Assembly (NCBI GenBank): GCA_949775045.1
Contig: OX459104.1
Span: forward strand, 16,961,431 to 17,025,430
DNA: 64,000 nt
Direction of reading: 5' to 3'
Source: Metridium senile
Taxonomy: Eukaryota; Cnidaria; Anthozoa; Actiniaria; Metridiidae
In this document: one piece after another, positions 1 to 20,200 of the stretch
Numbering within the stretch: position 1 is the stretch's first letter
How the letters are laid out: each line of letters begins with the position of its first letter
Position numbers and translations under genes: made by a program
The notes under the pieces: model-generated
What the model was told of the DNA's origin: nothing
Databases searched by the model: none
Seen by the model: only the letters and a program-made list of their open reading frames with translations

Positions 1-54
1 TTCATTCGCTAATTCAATGTTGGATTAAAGAGAGGAAAAGATGGAAGGAAGGAA

Positions 55-342
<288 letters not shown>

Positions 343-478
343 ATATGTATATTATTTATACGGGTTAATGGGCTCCTGTTGACGCTGTTTATCGTTCTAC
401 ATTTTCATTAATATTGGTCAACAGCTGTGCAACAAGCCGTTGTGGTATCTCACAATTTTGTAATATTGATATACTCAC

Positions 479-542
479 GGTTTACGAGGGCCATGGCATT
501 AACATAGAAGGTGCACATCAAATAGAAGTAGAGCAGCAACAT
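479..542 (-). CDS. Signal-peptide exon of a fourth, partial CAP-like gene
   Basis: An ATG at 542 opens a hydrophobic leader of 21 codons (MLLLYFYLMCTFYVNAMALV, then N), followed by one base and a GTGAGTAT splice donor at 478. Immediately upstream on the minus strand is an acceptor ending CACAG, then GAAGCCCAACATG. This matches the exon 2 start of CAP genes A, B and C (acceptor, GAAGCCCAACA, ATG), and the one-base overhang is the same. It is therefore read as the secretion-signal exon of another paralogue running off the left edge. I found no clear match to the next 39-bp exon between here and position 1, so the copy may be diverged or broken. The leader sequence itself differs clearly from the other three. 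Confidence 0.6.
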
Positions 543-760
543 GTTGGGCTTCCTGTGTCGAGAAATATCATTGTTATATACATATATTTCATTGACGCAA
601 CAACACAACGATCAAACGACTACGCATGCGTGTCAAACATTTCACAACGAAAAATTTGCCATTGTAAACATAAGGAATTTCGACTACATTAGGACTACAG
701 TGTTTGAAGTCGATTTATAAGAAATTCCCGTGTACACAACCTTTGTTATATTGCGAAGTT

Positions 761-1087
761 CCATGTGGTCTCGCTTCAAAGCGCACAAAGTATTGTTTGT
801 CAAAACAAACAGTTCCAAAATGGCGCCTCGAGACAGCACGATTTCGGTTACTTTTAGGCATTTGCGTATTGTCTTTATTCTTTTTTATCCATGATAGAGC
901 AGCATTTAACTTTTATTGTTTAAGTAACATACTTTTTAATGTAAAGTTATGTTAAGGTCGTATTTATAGAGGGTTAACACGGGAAACAACTCTCTCGAAC
1001 GACGCCATTTTGGAGCTGTTGGCGATGCGACAAAAATGCTTCTGATTGGCTTATACTAGCCGGAAGTGAGCGCGCGAAATCACCTGG
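761..1087. mobile_element. Palindromic-ended element, family O, copy 1
   Basis: About 330 bp bounded by inverted ends (CCATGTGGTCTCGC and GCGCGCGAAATCACCTGG). Homologous copies occur at 15,957-16,214 and 32,580-32,926 and share internal blocks such as AACACGGGAAACAACTCT. There is no coding capacity. It is a non-autonomous DNA transposon (MITE-like) by structure. Confidence 0.6.
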
Positions 1088-2285
1088 TTACTATTTATTG
1101 ACACTTTTGTAAACCAGAAGTCCATACTCTAATGCATGCAAAGGATGTCGGTAATACGATCAGAATTTGTAATTTATTACTCTTTTTCCAATGAATATAA
1201 GTTGTTGTTGTAATATCTTAAACTTATTTAGATCGATCTCAGTTTTTACAAAACTTGTGTGAAATCTCGCAAGCTGATTGGCTGAGAGCTATGTTCAATA
1301 AGAGGACAGACAGACGTCATTTTTGGCTATTGACAATAGATTACGTCATCGTGTCACGCAACACTTGTGAAAAGTCAAAGGAAAGTTTGCGATCTACACG
1401 AAGGTTTTTCCTCCAAAAAATCCCGATAAAAACATGTTTATATGGAGAGATTATGATGGGAATTGACCTAATGTAAGTAGAAAATTGCAATAAATGTCAC
1501 TGTGTTTGCATCGATTGTTTGTCATTTGTATTTTATGGAATTTTATAACTTTTTGTCAAATTTTCAACTGTCGCTAGCCGTCGAAAGATTTTTCAACAAA
1601 AACATGTCCAGAAATGTTTTCGATGAAAACCATTCCTCTAGCGTTTGTGTGAATGACTTTTTTGCCATTTTTATTTTAAAGCGAAAAAAAAGTTGTGTTA
1701 CGTTCTCGCTACGCTCGTGGTTCCACTTGAGTTTTGAACATTTTTTGACGCCCTCTATGATCAATAACAGGACAGACAATGAAAAACTATGTGCGATTTG
1801 TTAAGTAAACAGTTCAAGATTTCGCCCCATATGTGAAAACGAATTAAATCTACAAAAACACTTAAAGACTGTCATTCATTGGATTCTCTATGGATAAAAT
1901 TGTTGCATGGCAGCCTTTAATTAAATAGGATAATTATTCTTTTTTCAGGACCACGTACGTAAATCCCCGGCCTCAAAAATATCAATCAAGCGTTAGGATC
2001 TCAAAAAAAAAACCACAATGTACAACCTAGATGGTAAGCAACAGATACGTGTAAGTGATGAGAAAAAATCTAATCAATATTCCCCTTCGTGAACAGTTCT
2101 CTGCACCATCAAGATAGACGGTTCTTCTTTGTATTGAAGCGATATCCAAGCGTTGTTAAGTTTGCTCTAAGTTAAGACATTACAATCCCCTAACAGTAAT
2201 CAAAAAGAGTTCACCGTTCACCGAGTCCGAAAATGACAAAGAAACCGCAAACCGCTCAGTTTTGCAAAACAGCACATAAACTGAA
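1088..2285. other. No recognisable gene or repeat
   Basis: AT-rich sequence. A short segment near 1,130-1,200 shares the words GCAAAGGATGTCGG and TTTGTAATTTATTAC with the P-type element ends elsewhere, so a decayed copy may be present. Nothing else is supported. Confidence 0.5.
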
Positions 2286-2289
2286 AACT

Positions 2290-2395
2290 ATCTGGTGCCC
2301 ATGCAGGCACACTGGGACTTGAATCCGGAACACAGCAGTGAAGGATAGTACCCTTTCTACCCGGCTGAACCATGCCACCCAAATTTGAAATCAAT
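2290..2395 (-). mobile_element. Possible tRNA-derived SINE head
   Basis: Read on the minus strand, GGTTCAGCCGGGTAG (2,361-2,375 region) resembles a polymerase III box A. GGATTCAAGTCCCAG (2,313-2,327 region), about 45 bases later, resembles box B. The cloverleaf is imperfect, so a SINE or tRNA pseudogene is more likely than a working tRNA. Confidence 0.35.
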
Positions 2396-2511
2396 ATAAA
2401 AATCTTACCTTGGTATAGTAACGTTGACTCTGCAAAAAGTTTCAGAGTAGTGGTTTCCTCGAAAGAGAGGCTTTACTGATAGTGAGTAGGGAGTCCGTCT
2501 CATTTATATAA

Positions 2512-3201
2512 TATCTGGGTACCAGGGTAACGACTCTCTCTACGTGTATTGCGTGTTTTGAAATAGCTTAACAAATAATGAAGTCCATGAGGTCTATTCT
2601 AAAACATGTTCACTAACACAACAAATAAAGCTGTTGACAGAACGTATTTTACAAAATACTAAATTTACTACAATAATGGTGTCGCGGAGATCCCCGATCA
2701 TTATAAAATCATTATAACAGTGGACAGAAACTCTTTGAAATGGTTTTGTAAATGTATTTTTTTATTTTCCATCGTTCGTTCAAACGGGGGAAAAGATGTC
2801 TCTGTTATCAGGGTTGCCCTCCTACAAGGGTCACTCTAAAAGAGACAATGTTGTCCTGATCTATCTGTCAATCAAGTATGAGTGTTTACAACAAATAAAG
2901 CTGTTGACAGAAATATCGAGCGAAAACACTTTTAAAACTCGGGGGATTGACTCTATTTGTCATCGCACAGCCGTATCTTTTAGTCGCTGGAATCAACCGT
3001 TGATCACCCCTACCATTTGGGCAAAGAGAGTCCATCCCCAGGGTTTTAAAAGTGTTTTCGTTCGATCTTTCGGTCAACAGCTTTATTTGTTATGCTAATT
3101 AACATGTTTTAGAATAGACCTCATTGACTTCATTATATGTTTATCCATTTCAAAACACGATGCAATACACCTAGAGAGAGTAGTATCCCCGGTTACCAGA
3201 T
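2512..3201. mobile_element. Long-TIR element, family N, with an inner palindrome
   Basis: The first roughly 100 bases (from ATCTGGGTACCAGGG) return in inverted order at the right end (to CCCCGGTTACCAGAT). Inside, 2,887-3,095 is a second palindrome whose arms both contain AACAAATAAAGCTGTTGAC or its complement. This suggests one element inserted into, or built upon, another. No transposase is visible. Confidence 0.6.
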
Positions 3202-3589
3202 AAAAATAATAAGTATTAAAAATAAAAATAAAAATAAGCTTAGCTGCCAAGAACATCGCACAGCCGTACCATTTAGTGGCTGATATCAACCGTTGGGCAA
3301 AGGGAGCCCATCCTCCACCCTGCCCCCGCCGGGCACTAAAACCATGAAATCAAAACAAAATAGTTTCTAAATAATGTAATACCAGAGTTGTTACACACTT
3401 TACAGGCTAAAGGACATATCGAAAACATGCATAAATATATAAAATCCCTTTTTAATTTCTTCCTTCAATGTTTATCTGCGTGTTGACGAAATTGCTTTAT
3501 ATTTTGCAAAACATAAACATCTTTAAGTTGTTATGACAAATGAAGTTATGCCTAGAAATGTACAAAACAAAACTCTAAAATCACAATAA

Positions 3590-3835
3590 CACTTTTGCGG
3601 AGATCCTCGATCAGCGCTCGAAATAGCAAAATACATAGCAAAAAATCATTACAACAGTAGACAGAAACAGTTTGAAATGGTTTTGTAAAAGCAATTTTCT
3701 AATTTCCATCGTTCGTTCAAACATGGGAAAATGTTTTCCCTGTTACTGGGTTACCTTCCTACAAGGGTCACTCTAGAAGAGACAATGATTCTCTGATCTA
3801 TCTGTCAATCAAGTATGAGTGTTTACATGAGACAT
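3590..3835. repeat. Direct repeat of 2,678-2,890
   Basis: Both segments share GTTTGAAATGGTTTTGTAAA-type words, CCATCGTTCGTTCAAAC and CAATCAAGTATGAGTGTTTA in the same order. The left copy is interrupted by the inner palindrome of element N. The unit is probably an older dispersed repeat. Confidence 0.6.
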
Positions 3836-5270
3836 CTTTTCATGTCTCGGCTACGAGGGTTACTCTGCTGGTAGAGTTACCCTCTTTGTGAAAATGAGTG
3901 ACCCTTGTAGGCGAGACAGCTTTTCTTCATGTAAACTCGACACTTTATCTCTTTATCCCTTTGTCCCTGGGGTACCGAGACGTCTCGCGATTTGAATATT
4001 AAGTTCAGATACGCTTTTAGCGATCAAAATATATTGAAAATTGTTTATTTTCACTAGCAGCACTACCATAATCTTGATTGCTAATGATAAAGCAAAAGTT
4101 AAACTTGACTATTGAATGTATTAGTGTTGTTGTTGATATTTGTCTCCTCAACCCTCTGTCAAACAAACCGATAGTCGAACCTTCTCGAAAGGGACAGCTC
4201 TTTTCCATCTAAATGCTCGTTAAACTACCAGGGATGACATTTTCCTGTGTAAACGGCCCTTTTGTGATTCAAAGGCCCCCAATGGCCAACTCGTGGATTG
4301 CCAGAACATTTCGAAAGCGCTTAGAGTTTAAGTAATGATTTGTGTAAGAAGTAGGCAACTCTCTATTGTTCTGCGGCAATAGCAACTTCCCCACATAAGA
4401 ATGTCTCAGTTTTCAGACTGAAAGTATATTGGCCTATAAGTAACAAATTTTAAAAATAAAATGTGCAAAAACTCTGTTTTGGAACAAACTAGTTTCTTTT
4501 GTACTAAAATATCTCGTCCAATCATAAGCGCTCAAAACAATAGCCAAAAGATGTTTACAATTCGATATGTTCCCCACATAGACATTTTTATATATAAAGG
4601 CTCAGGAAATTTTAGATGAAAAGGGAATTGGATATCAAATAATTAAAATATTAAAAAATCCGCTTAGTTTTGAAATTATGGCAGATTTTCATGTTTTAAC
4701 CAATGAGATGGACGGATTAGACAATGCACAATTAGCACCTTTCTGCATTCCATTGCCGTTTGCCTGCCTACTTCTTACACACATCATTACTTAATACCAC
4801 TTTTCATGTTGACTATGTAGACTATATTTAAAAAATCTCAGAATTCCATATGAAAATAATGAATGTTAGCATCATGATATTGACAAGACAAGGCATTGAT
4901 TTCAAACAACGAAAACTTTATCTAATAGATTTGAAATGGATGTAATTCTGAACTTCGACCAAATTGGACAATATTGTAGTTAACTCAGATGTTGTCTACA
5001 TCTTATAAAACCGGTAATAAAACGTCAAAGTTGGTCTAAATTCTATAGTGACGTTATATTCCCATGTAATCGATAGCGCCGAATTTGTTTATTTTGTCAT
5101 GATTATAAAACTCATTTCCAGATACGAGCTGGATCTTTTAATGTCTCGGCTACAAGGGTTATTCTGCTGGTAGATTTACCCACTTTGTGAAAATAAGTGA
5201 GCCTTGTAGGCGATTCATTTATGCAAATTTGGAAAAATAAATCGAGCCTTCCAACATCGATAGGGACGCT
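3836..5270. other. No gene; two related fragments
   Basis: No coding signal. The words ATGTCTCGGCTAC, TCTGCTGGTAGA and CTTGTAGGCGA occur both at about 3,842-3,925 and at 5,142-5,215, so a dispersed repeat is present twice. The remainder is unrecognised AT-rich sequence. Confidence 0.5.
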
Positions 5271-5276
5271 TCAGTA

Positions 5277-5530
5277 GGTTTGGCTAGTATAGGCTGCGTC
5301 GGTGTTTGATATAAAACAATACGTAGTATAATGGAATTTGTAACTGACTGTTTGAAATATAAATGGAAACTAGTGAGTAAACTAGTATAGGCTGCGTCGG
5401 TGTTTGATATAAACGATAGGTAATAGAATGAAATTTGTAACTGACTGTTTAAAAAATGAATGGAAACTATAGCGAGTAAACTTGTATAGGCTGCATCGTT
5501 GTTTGATATAAACAATAGGTAATAGGTTTT
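5277..5530 (-). repeat. Tandem copies of a ~97-bp satellite unit
   Basis: About two and a half units share CTAGTATAGGCTGCGTCGG and GGTAATAG blocks. The same unit in the opposite orientation occurs at 18,838-18,975 and 47,089-47,375. It is a dispersed mini-satellite with no coding meaning. Confidence 0.8.
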
Positions 5531-6022
5531 TTGAAATAGCTGTAATAAATAATAATTTATGCTAGTATCGAGCATTTAGAGCGGACTTATGTAGTGTCAC
5601 GTGATATTTCTTTAAGTGTTGATGTCTTATTGGCCATGTTAAACGAGTAGGGGCTAAAAGGGGACTGGGTACTAGTTTCTAGAATTAAAGCAATTAATAA
5701 ATAAACTACACAACATGAAAAAGCACATCAAAATATACCATATCACAAATGTTGATGCTATTTGATTGAATATTTCCATTGCCATAAAAAATAATTGCAA
5801 AGATCCATAAGATTGCAAAGGAATGTATGGTTTGGAGGGACAGCTGTCTAAATATTGCGAAATATTAAAAAAAGACAACAGGTTATTTTCAATTATAAAT
5901 GAAAGCTCCCTAACTGCTACGAGTCACCGATATAAAACATAAAGTTATACCTTTACCCACACACACATACAAAAACGACTACCATAACAACGGCGCCGGT
6001 ATCGATGTGAAGTTTAACCTTT

Positions 6023-6028
6023 TTTATT
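6023..6028 (-). promoter_or_regulatory. AATAAA polyadenylation signal, CAP gene A
   Basis: AATAAA on the minus strand, 68 bases after the stop. It sits in a block (TTTATTTCAATGCA on the plus strand) that is conserved at the same place after genes B and C. Confidence 0.65.
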
Positions 6029-6095
6029 TCAATGCATTTCATGGCACGTTCCTTTACAGCAAATGGGCTACATGACAGCGATTGGTAAAGCATTC

Positions 6096-15711
<9,616 letters not shown>

Positions 15712-15956
15712 TGTGTTGGGCTTCCTGTGGTGGTAAAATGAATGTGTTAATAATAAGCATTATCCATAATATATTTTTACACCTTTTTCCATATCGTTGT
15801 CGCGGACAAAGATAGATTCAACACGCTAACGACTGCAAAGGATGTCGGAAATATAAACATCATTTGTAATTTAATACATGTTTTTTCTCAAGAAATATTT
15901 GTTTTATCAAATAATTAATATTTGATTAAAAACGGCCATCTTTGAGCCATCTCTTT

Positions 15957-16214
15957 CCAGTTGATCTCGCTTCGAAGCGCTCAAAGGATTGTTAGTCAAA
16001 ACAAATAGTTCCAAAATGGCGCCTCGAGACAAAAACAATTTTGGTTACTTTTAGGTTATTGCGTTTTGTTTTTATTCTTTTTTATCCCTGATAGAGCAGC
16101 AGTGAACTTTTATGGTCTACAACTCTCTCGAACGACACCATCTTGGAACTGTTGACGATGCGACAGAAATGCTTCTGATTGGCTTATACTAAGTGCGCGC
16201 GTGAAATCAACTGG
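15957..16214. mobile_element. Element family O, copy 2
   Basis: Ends CCAGTTGATCTCGC and GAAATCAACTGG are inverted copies. The interior is shared with the copies at 761-1,087 and 32,580-32,926, with a deletion. It lies in intron 1 of gene A. Confidence 0.6.
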
Positions 16215-16388
16215 TTGTTTACCTGCCCAGAACAATGCACTTCAAGGATTTCACATTATTATATTAATATCATTGTTTCTATGGTTGGGAACTCATAAAT
16301 ACAAAATAGTTACTAACTAATAGTTTCTTTTTATTGACAATTTAGTCACTCAACCAGAATCAACAAATACAAATTGACAATACCTCAT

Positions 16389-16541
16389 TACAAATTTACT
16401 TGTGCTCTATTCCACAGCATCAATTTGATTCTATTTCATGGATATAGTGTTTGTGCTCTATTCCACAGTAGCAATTTGATTCTATTTCATGGATATAGTG
16501 TCTGCGATCTATTCCACAGTAGTAATTTGACATTATTTCAA
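16389..16541. repeat. 51-bp tandem repeat, three copies
   Basis: Each unit holds CTCTATTCCACAG and TTTCATGGATATAGTG. The period is divisible by three, so one frame stays open, but it is intronic. Confidence 0.85.
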
Positions 16542-16808
16542 TGTATAGCATCAGGCTAAGCGCTCTACTATAAATTTGCACTACATTAATTACTCTTCAC
16601 ATCTAAATCGAAAAGTAACAGGTATTATCAACTTTTTCTTGAAGACAGACAATTCGATAATGTTTAAAATATCAGGAATTTTATACATTAGAAACGAAAT
16701 ATATCTGTAAGTTCAACAAACTAAATGTTTTTTAGTCAACTCTTTAATATTTAATAGATCAGGTTTGAATTCTCCATTGCACAGCTTAAGCTAACAATTA
16801 CATTAAAG

Positions 16809-16976
16809 GCATGTCTCGGGTCCTTAAGTCGCCTTAAATCGTCCTGAATCACTTAAACTGATGTCGTCTGTGATTTTTTTTTCCTATATTTTTTTCTAAA
16901 ATGGCCTTAAAAACGCCTTAAATCGTACTAAGTGGGATTAAATAACGGCGACTTAATTATAAGGACCCAGGCAGGT
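16809..16976. mobile_element. Palindromic MITE, family G
   Basis: CATGTCTCGGGTCCTTAAGT on the left faces ACTTAATTATAAGGACCCAG on the right. About 170 bp, no coding potential, in intron 1 of gene A. Confidence 0.6.
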
Positions 16977-17859
16977 TTCAATTGCAACTACATTTTAATA
17001 CACTAAGCAAAACCCATCTAATATTTGATATCTTTACTAGTTGAAATTTTGTATTTTTTTTTTTTTGCGAAATAATAATTTCAATAACTTCTTAAAGGAA
17101 CATTGCTTCTTTGAAACACACTATAAAAATAGATTTAAACGGCTTCACCAGTCGAAAGCTTTGTTTTGGTTGGTCCCTGTTATACAGTACCGCTATTGTT
17201 TGGTTAGGTTTAGGGCAATGTTTTGGAAGGACTATATTGTCTTTTTAAACCAATCAGTATCCTAAAGGATGTTTCGATTTGGTGGAGAATTGCCCAAAAA
17301 TATAGCTAAAATTATTCGCCTATTTATCATTTTGTATTTTGTCATAATTTACCATTATTAATATTATTTTTTTAAATCTAATCAATAATAATTGGGATAT
17401 ATATATTGATTTTATACCCTTTAGTTTTCATTAAAGAAATTATTATTTTAATGTAACATAAAAACATCTAAGATCCACTTACAAATACTCGAAGTCTTAA
17501 AATTTGATTTCGCGAAAATAAGAAAGTGTATGAGAATATTTACCTCCCGGCTCCTTAAGAAACTGTTGTGATTTGCCCATATTATTAACTATTGTCTAAA
17601 TCATATAGCACTAAGAAATAAATGCTCAAATGTATATAGATTACAATTACATATTTGTGTTTGTATTAATATAATGGTGTTGTTTTGTTTAACGGAGGTC
17701 AAAACAATTTCATTCACCGAAAACTGAAAACGAATCGAACATTTTGTTATGGCTATACTCTTAAATCTCATTTTAATTACATCGAAAAATACATTTGAAA
17801 GTAAATTTACAATAACAATTATCATTTTTTTTTAATTAAAGTAAAATAATTTCACTTAC

Positions 17860-17960
17860 TGTTCAAGAGGGTTCATAGTGGTTTTCTAACGGTGATTCTT
17901 CAGGTGAAATTAAAAAAGTGCGACCTGTTATAAACTTAAGTACCAACAATAACGGCATAA
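17860..17960 (-). other. Non-coding first exon of CAP gene A
   Basis: A block ending GAACA and the donor GTAAGTGAAATTAT at 17,859 is clearly homologous to blocks at 30,898-30,990 (gene B) and 38,930-39,020 (gene C). All three have the donor in the same place. They stand upstream of coding exons that each begin with an acceptor just before the ATG. The upstream limit of the exon is a guess. Confidence 0.55.
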
Positions 17961-18050
17961 AAAATTAATGATTTTTAAATACCGTTTCAAATATGGTTGA
18001 TTAAGACGATAGGCCATTCCAAGATTGTAAAACTGCCAGGCTCATGTTAT
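17961..18050 (-). promoter_or_regulatory. Conserved upstream block, probable promoter of gene A
   Basis: ACCGTTTCAAATATGGTTGA and neighbouring bases are conserved with the sequence upstream of genes B (30,985-31,080) and C (39,020-39,075). Gene duplication explains some of this, but conservation fades beyond it. No certain TATA box is shared. Confidence 0.4.
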
Positions 18051-18837
18051 CTAGCACCGCTGTACTATTTGACAAATTAAAAGCGTATTTGTACATTTCT
18101 CAAAATTTTTACATTAAAGTATCTAAATACGCGCGCCATTATATATTAATTATTAAAGCAACTCGTTACTAACTTTTCAAGATGGCGCCCCATTGTTAAC
18201 CGGACCAGTAAAAGCATGTTTACCCGCCTAGCCATTGTAATCATATATTAAGAAGAAGAAGAAGAAATTTGTGAAGCGCCATTTCCCAATGTTCCAAGGT
18301 CGCCATTAATTACATATATTAAAACTTTAAAGACAAGTCAAATATATAAAGCAGAAAATATATAATATAACATTTAGCCCACTACTCTAGAAAATGATAA
18401 ATAATAGTATAATTCATGATTAAAGGGCGTTCTTAGAAAGGAAACTCTGCCACCATACAACACATGTCTGAACACGGAGTTCTTTTACGTCCCTCATGGG
18501 TTTTTTTAAGTGGTAGGCTTTTGTAATAAGTTTTTCTTTGACGACCTTAAATTGCAGGTAGGTTAACAATTCTTTGATGTAACCTGTAGCCTGATCGTTA
18601 AGGGCATAGTAGGGTAAATAGTAAGGAGCATCTTGAATTTAATACGGTGTTCAAAAGAGGCCAGAGGGGGAGGGGGAGGGGCTGGAAGATTTGGTACGTG
18701 CAAGAAATTTGTTTTAGCCCGCTGGCAAGCGCTCGAAGTCTGTTTGGTAAAATTAGATTTTAGTTGAGATTTTACCTTGCACGAAATTTTTTCAACCCTT
18801 CGGTTCGTGCAGGAAATGTTTTTTCAAAATCTTCCAC

Positions 18838-18975
18838 CCCGACGCAGCCTATACTAGCTTACTCGCTAGTTTCCATTGATATTTCAAACAGTCAGTTACA
18901 AATTTCATTCTATTACCTATCGTTTATATCAAACACCGACACAGCATATACTAGTTTACTCGCTAGTTTCCATAT
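18838..18975 (+). repeat. ~97-bp satellite unit, one and a half copies
   Basis: Same unit as 5,277-5,530 and 47,089-47,375 (TTTATATCAAACACCGAC, TAGTTTACTCGCTAG). It lies just beyond the polyadenylation signal of gene B. Confidence 0.8.
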
Positions 18976-18989
18976 TAAGTTTACCCTTC

Positions 18990-18995
18990 TTTATT
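18990..18995 (-). promoter_or_regulatory. AATAAA polyadenylation signal, CAP gene B
   Basis: AATAAA on the minus strand, 45 bases past the stop, within the same conserved block as after genes A and C. Confidence 0.65.
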
Positions 18996-19039
18996 TCAAT
19001 GCACTTTAGTTTTTACAGCAAATGTCCTACATGACAGTC

Positions 19040-20121
19040 TCAGTGATGTTTCTTAAGGAGATTGCTTTTTTTCATAACAACCGCAACGACTCTCGGCTTA
19101 TCGTCAGAGAATTTGGTTCCTTGGTCCCACTCGGAAATGCTGGAACAATAGGTGTGCTGGTCAAAACTACCTTTCTTGACGTTTATCCTGTAGAAAAACA
19201 TAAGTAAGAAAAGATGATATTGGTGGTGTTGATGATAGCGATGGTGATCGATAGATTTAGTGGTTGTGTTGATAATGTAGGCGATCGATTTTGGTGGTGG
19301 TAATATGATAATGGAGATGATAGCGATGATATCGATGGTGGTGGTGATAGTGATGATGATGACGTCGATGATGATGGCGATTCTGGTGGTGGTAATATGA
19401 TAATGGAGATGATAGCGATGATGGTGGTGGTGGTGATGATGATGATGACGATGACAGCGATGATGATGGCGATTCAGGTGGTGGTAATATGATAATGGAG
19501 ATGATAGCGATGGTGGTGGTGATGATGATGATGATGATGACGATGACGTCGATGATGATGGCGATACAGGTGGTGGCGATGATGATGGTGATATGATAAT
19601 GGAGATAATAGCGATGATGGTGGTGGTGATGATGATGATGATGATGACGATGACGGCGATAATGATATTGCTATTTTAACGAATTCCGATTAGTCAAAAT
19701 CAATAAGTTTATTGTCCCGCAATATTTAATCAATCGGCACAAAACCTAATCAGGCCTGTTAAAAAACTTATGAATTTTAAAACGGTCTCTGCGCTTTTTT
19801 ATTATTAGCTTTGTTAATTTTGTATTGATTTTTGTATCTATAGGTACTAAAATCTTAGGTTATTTTGCAGTACATCCTTAATTACTTTTGAATGAAGCAA
19901 AAACTCAAAATACGCATGCAGGTACCGTTTTGAAGGTCTGATTAGGTTTTGTGCCGATTGGTTAAATATTGCGGGACAATAAACCCTTTTAAATTTCTTA
20001 TCATGGTTGTGATGACAATGATGATGATGGTGGTGATGATGATGATAACGATTGATTCACTTTGTTAAAGAGTTACTCAACATTATCGCGATAACTTACC
20101 TATAGTCATCATTTCTAGTAT

Positions 20122-20200
<79 letters not shown>

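Noticed and set aside
2290..2395. Intact tRNA gene
   Set aside because: Box-like motifs are present but stem pairing is poor, so it is listed only as a possible SINE.
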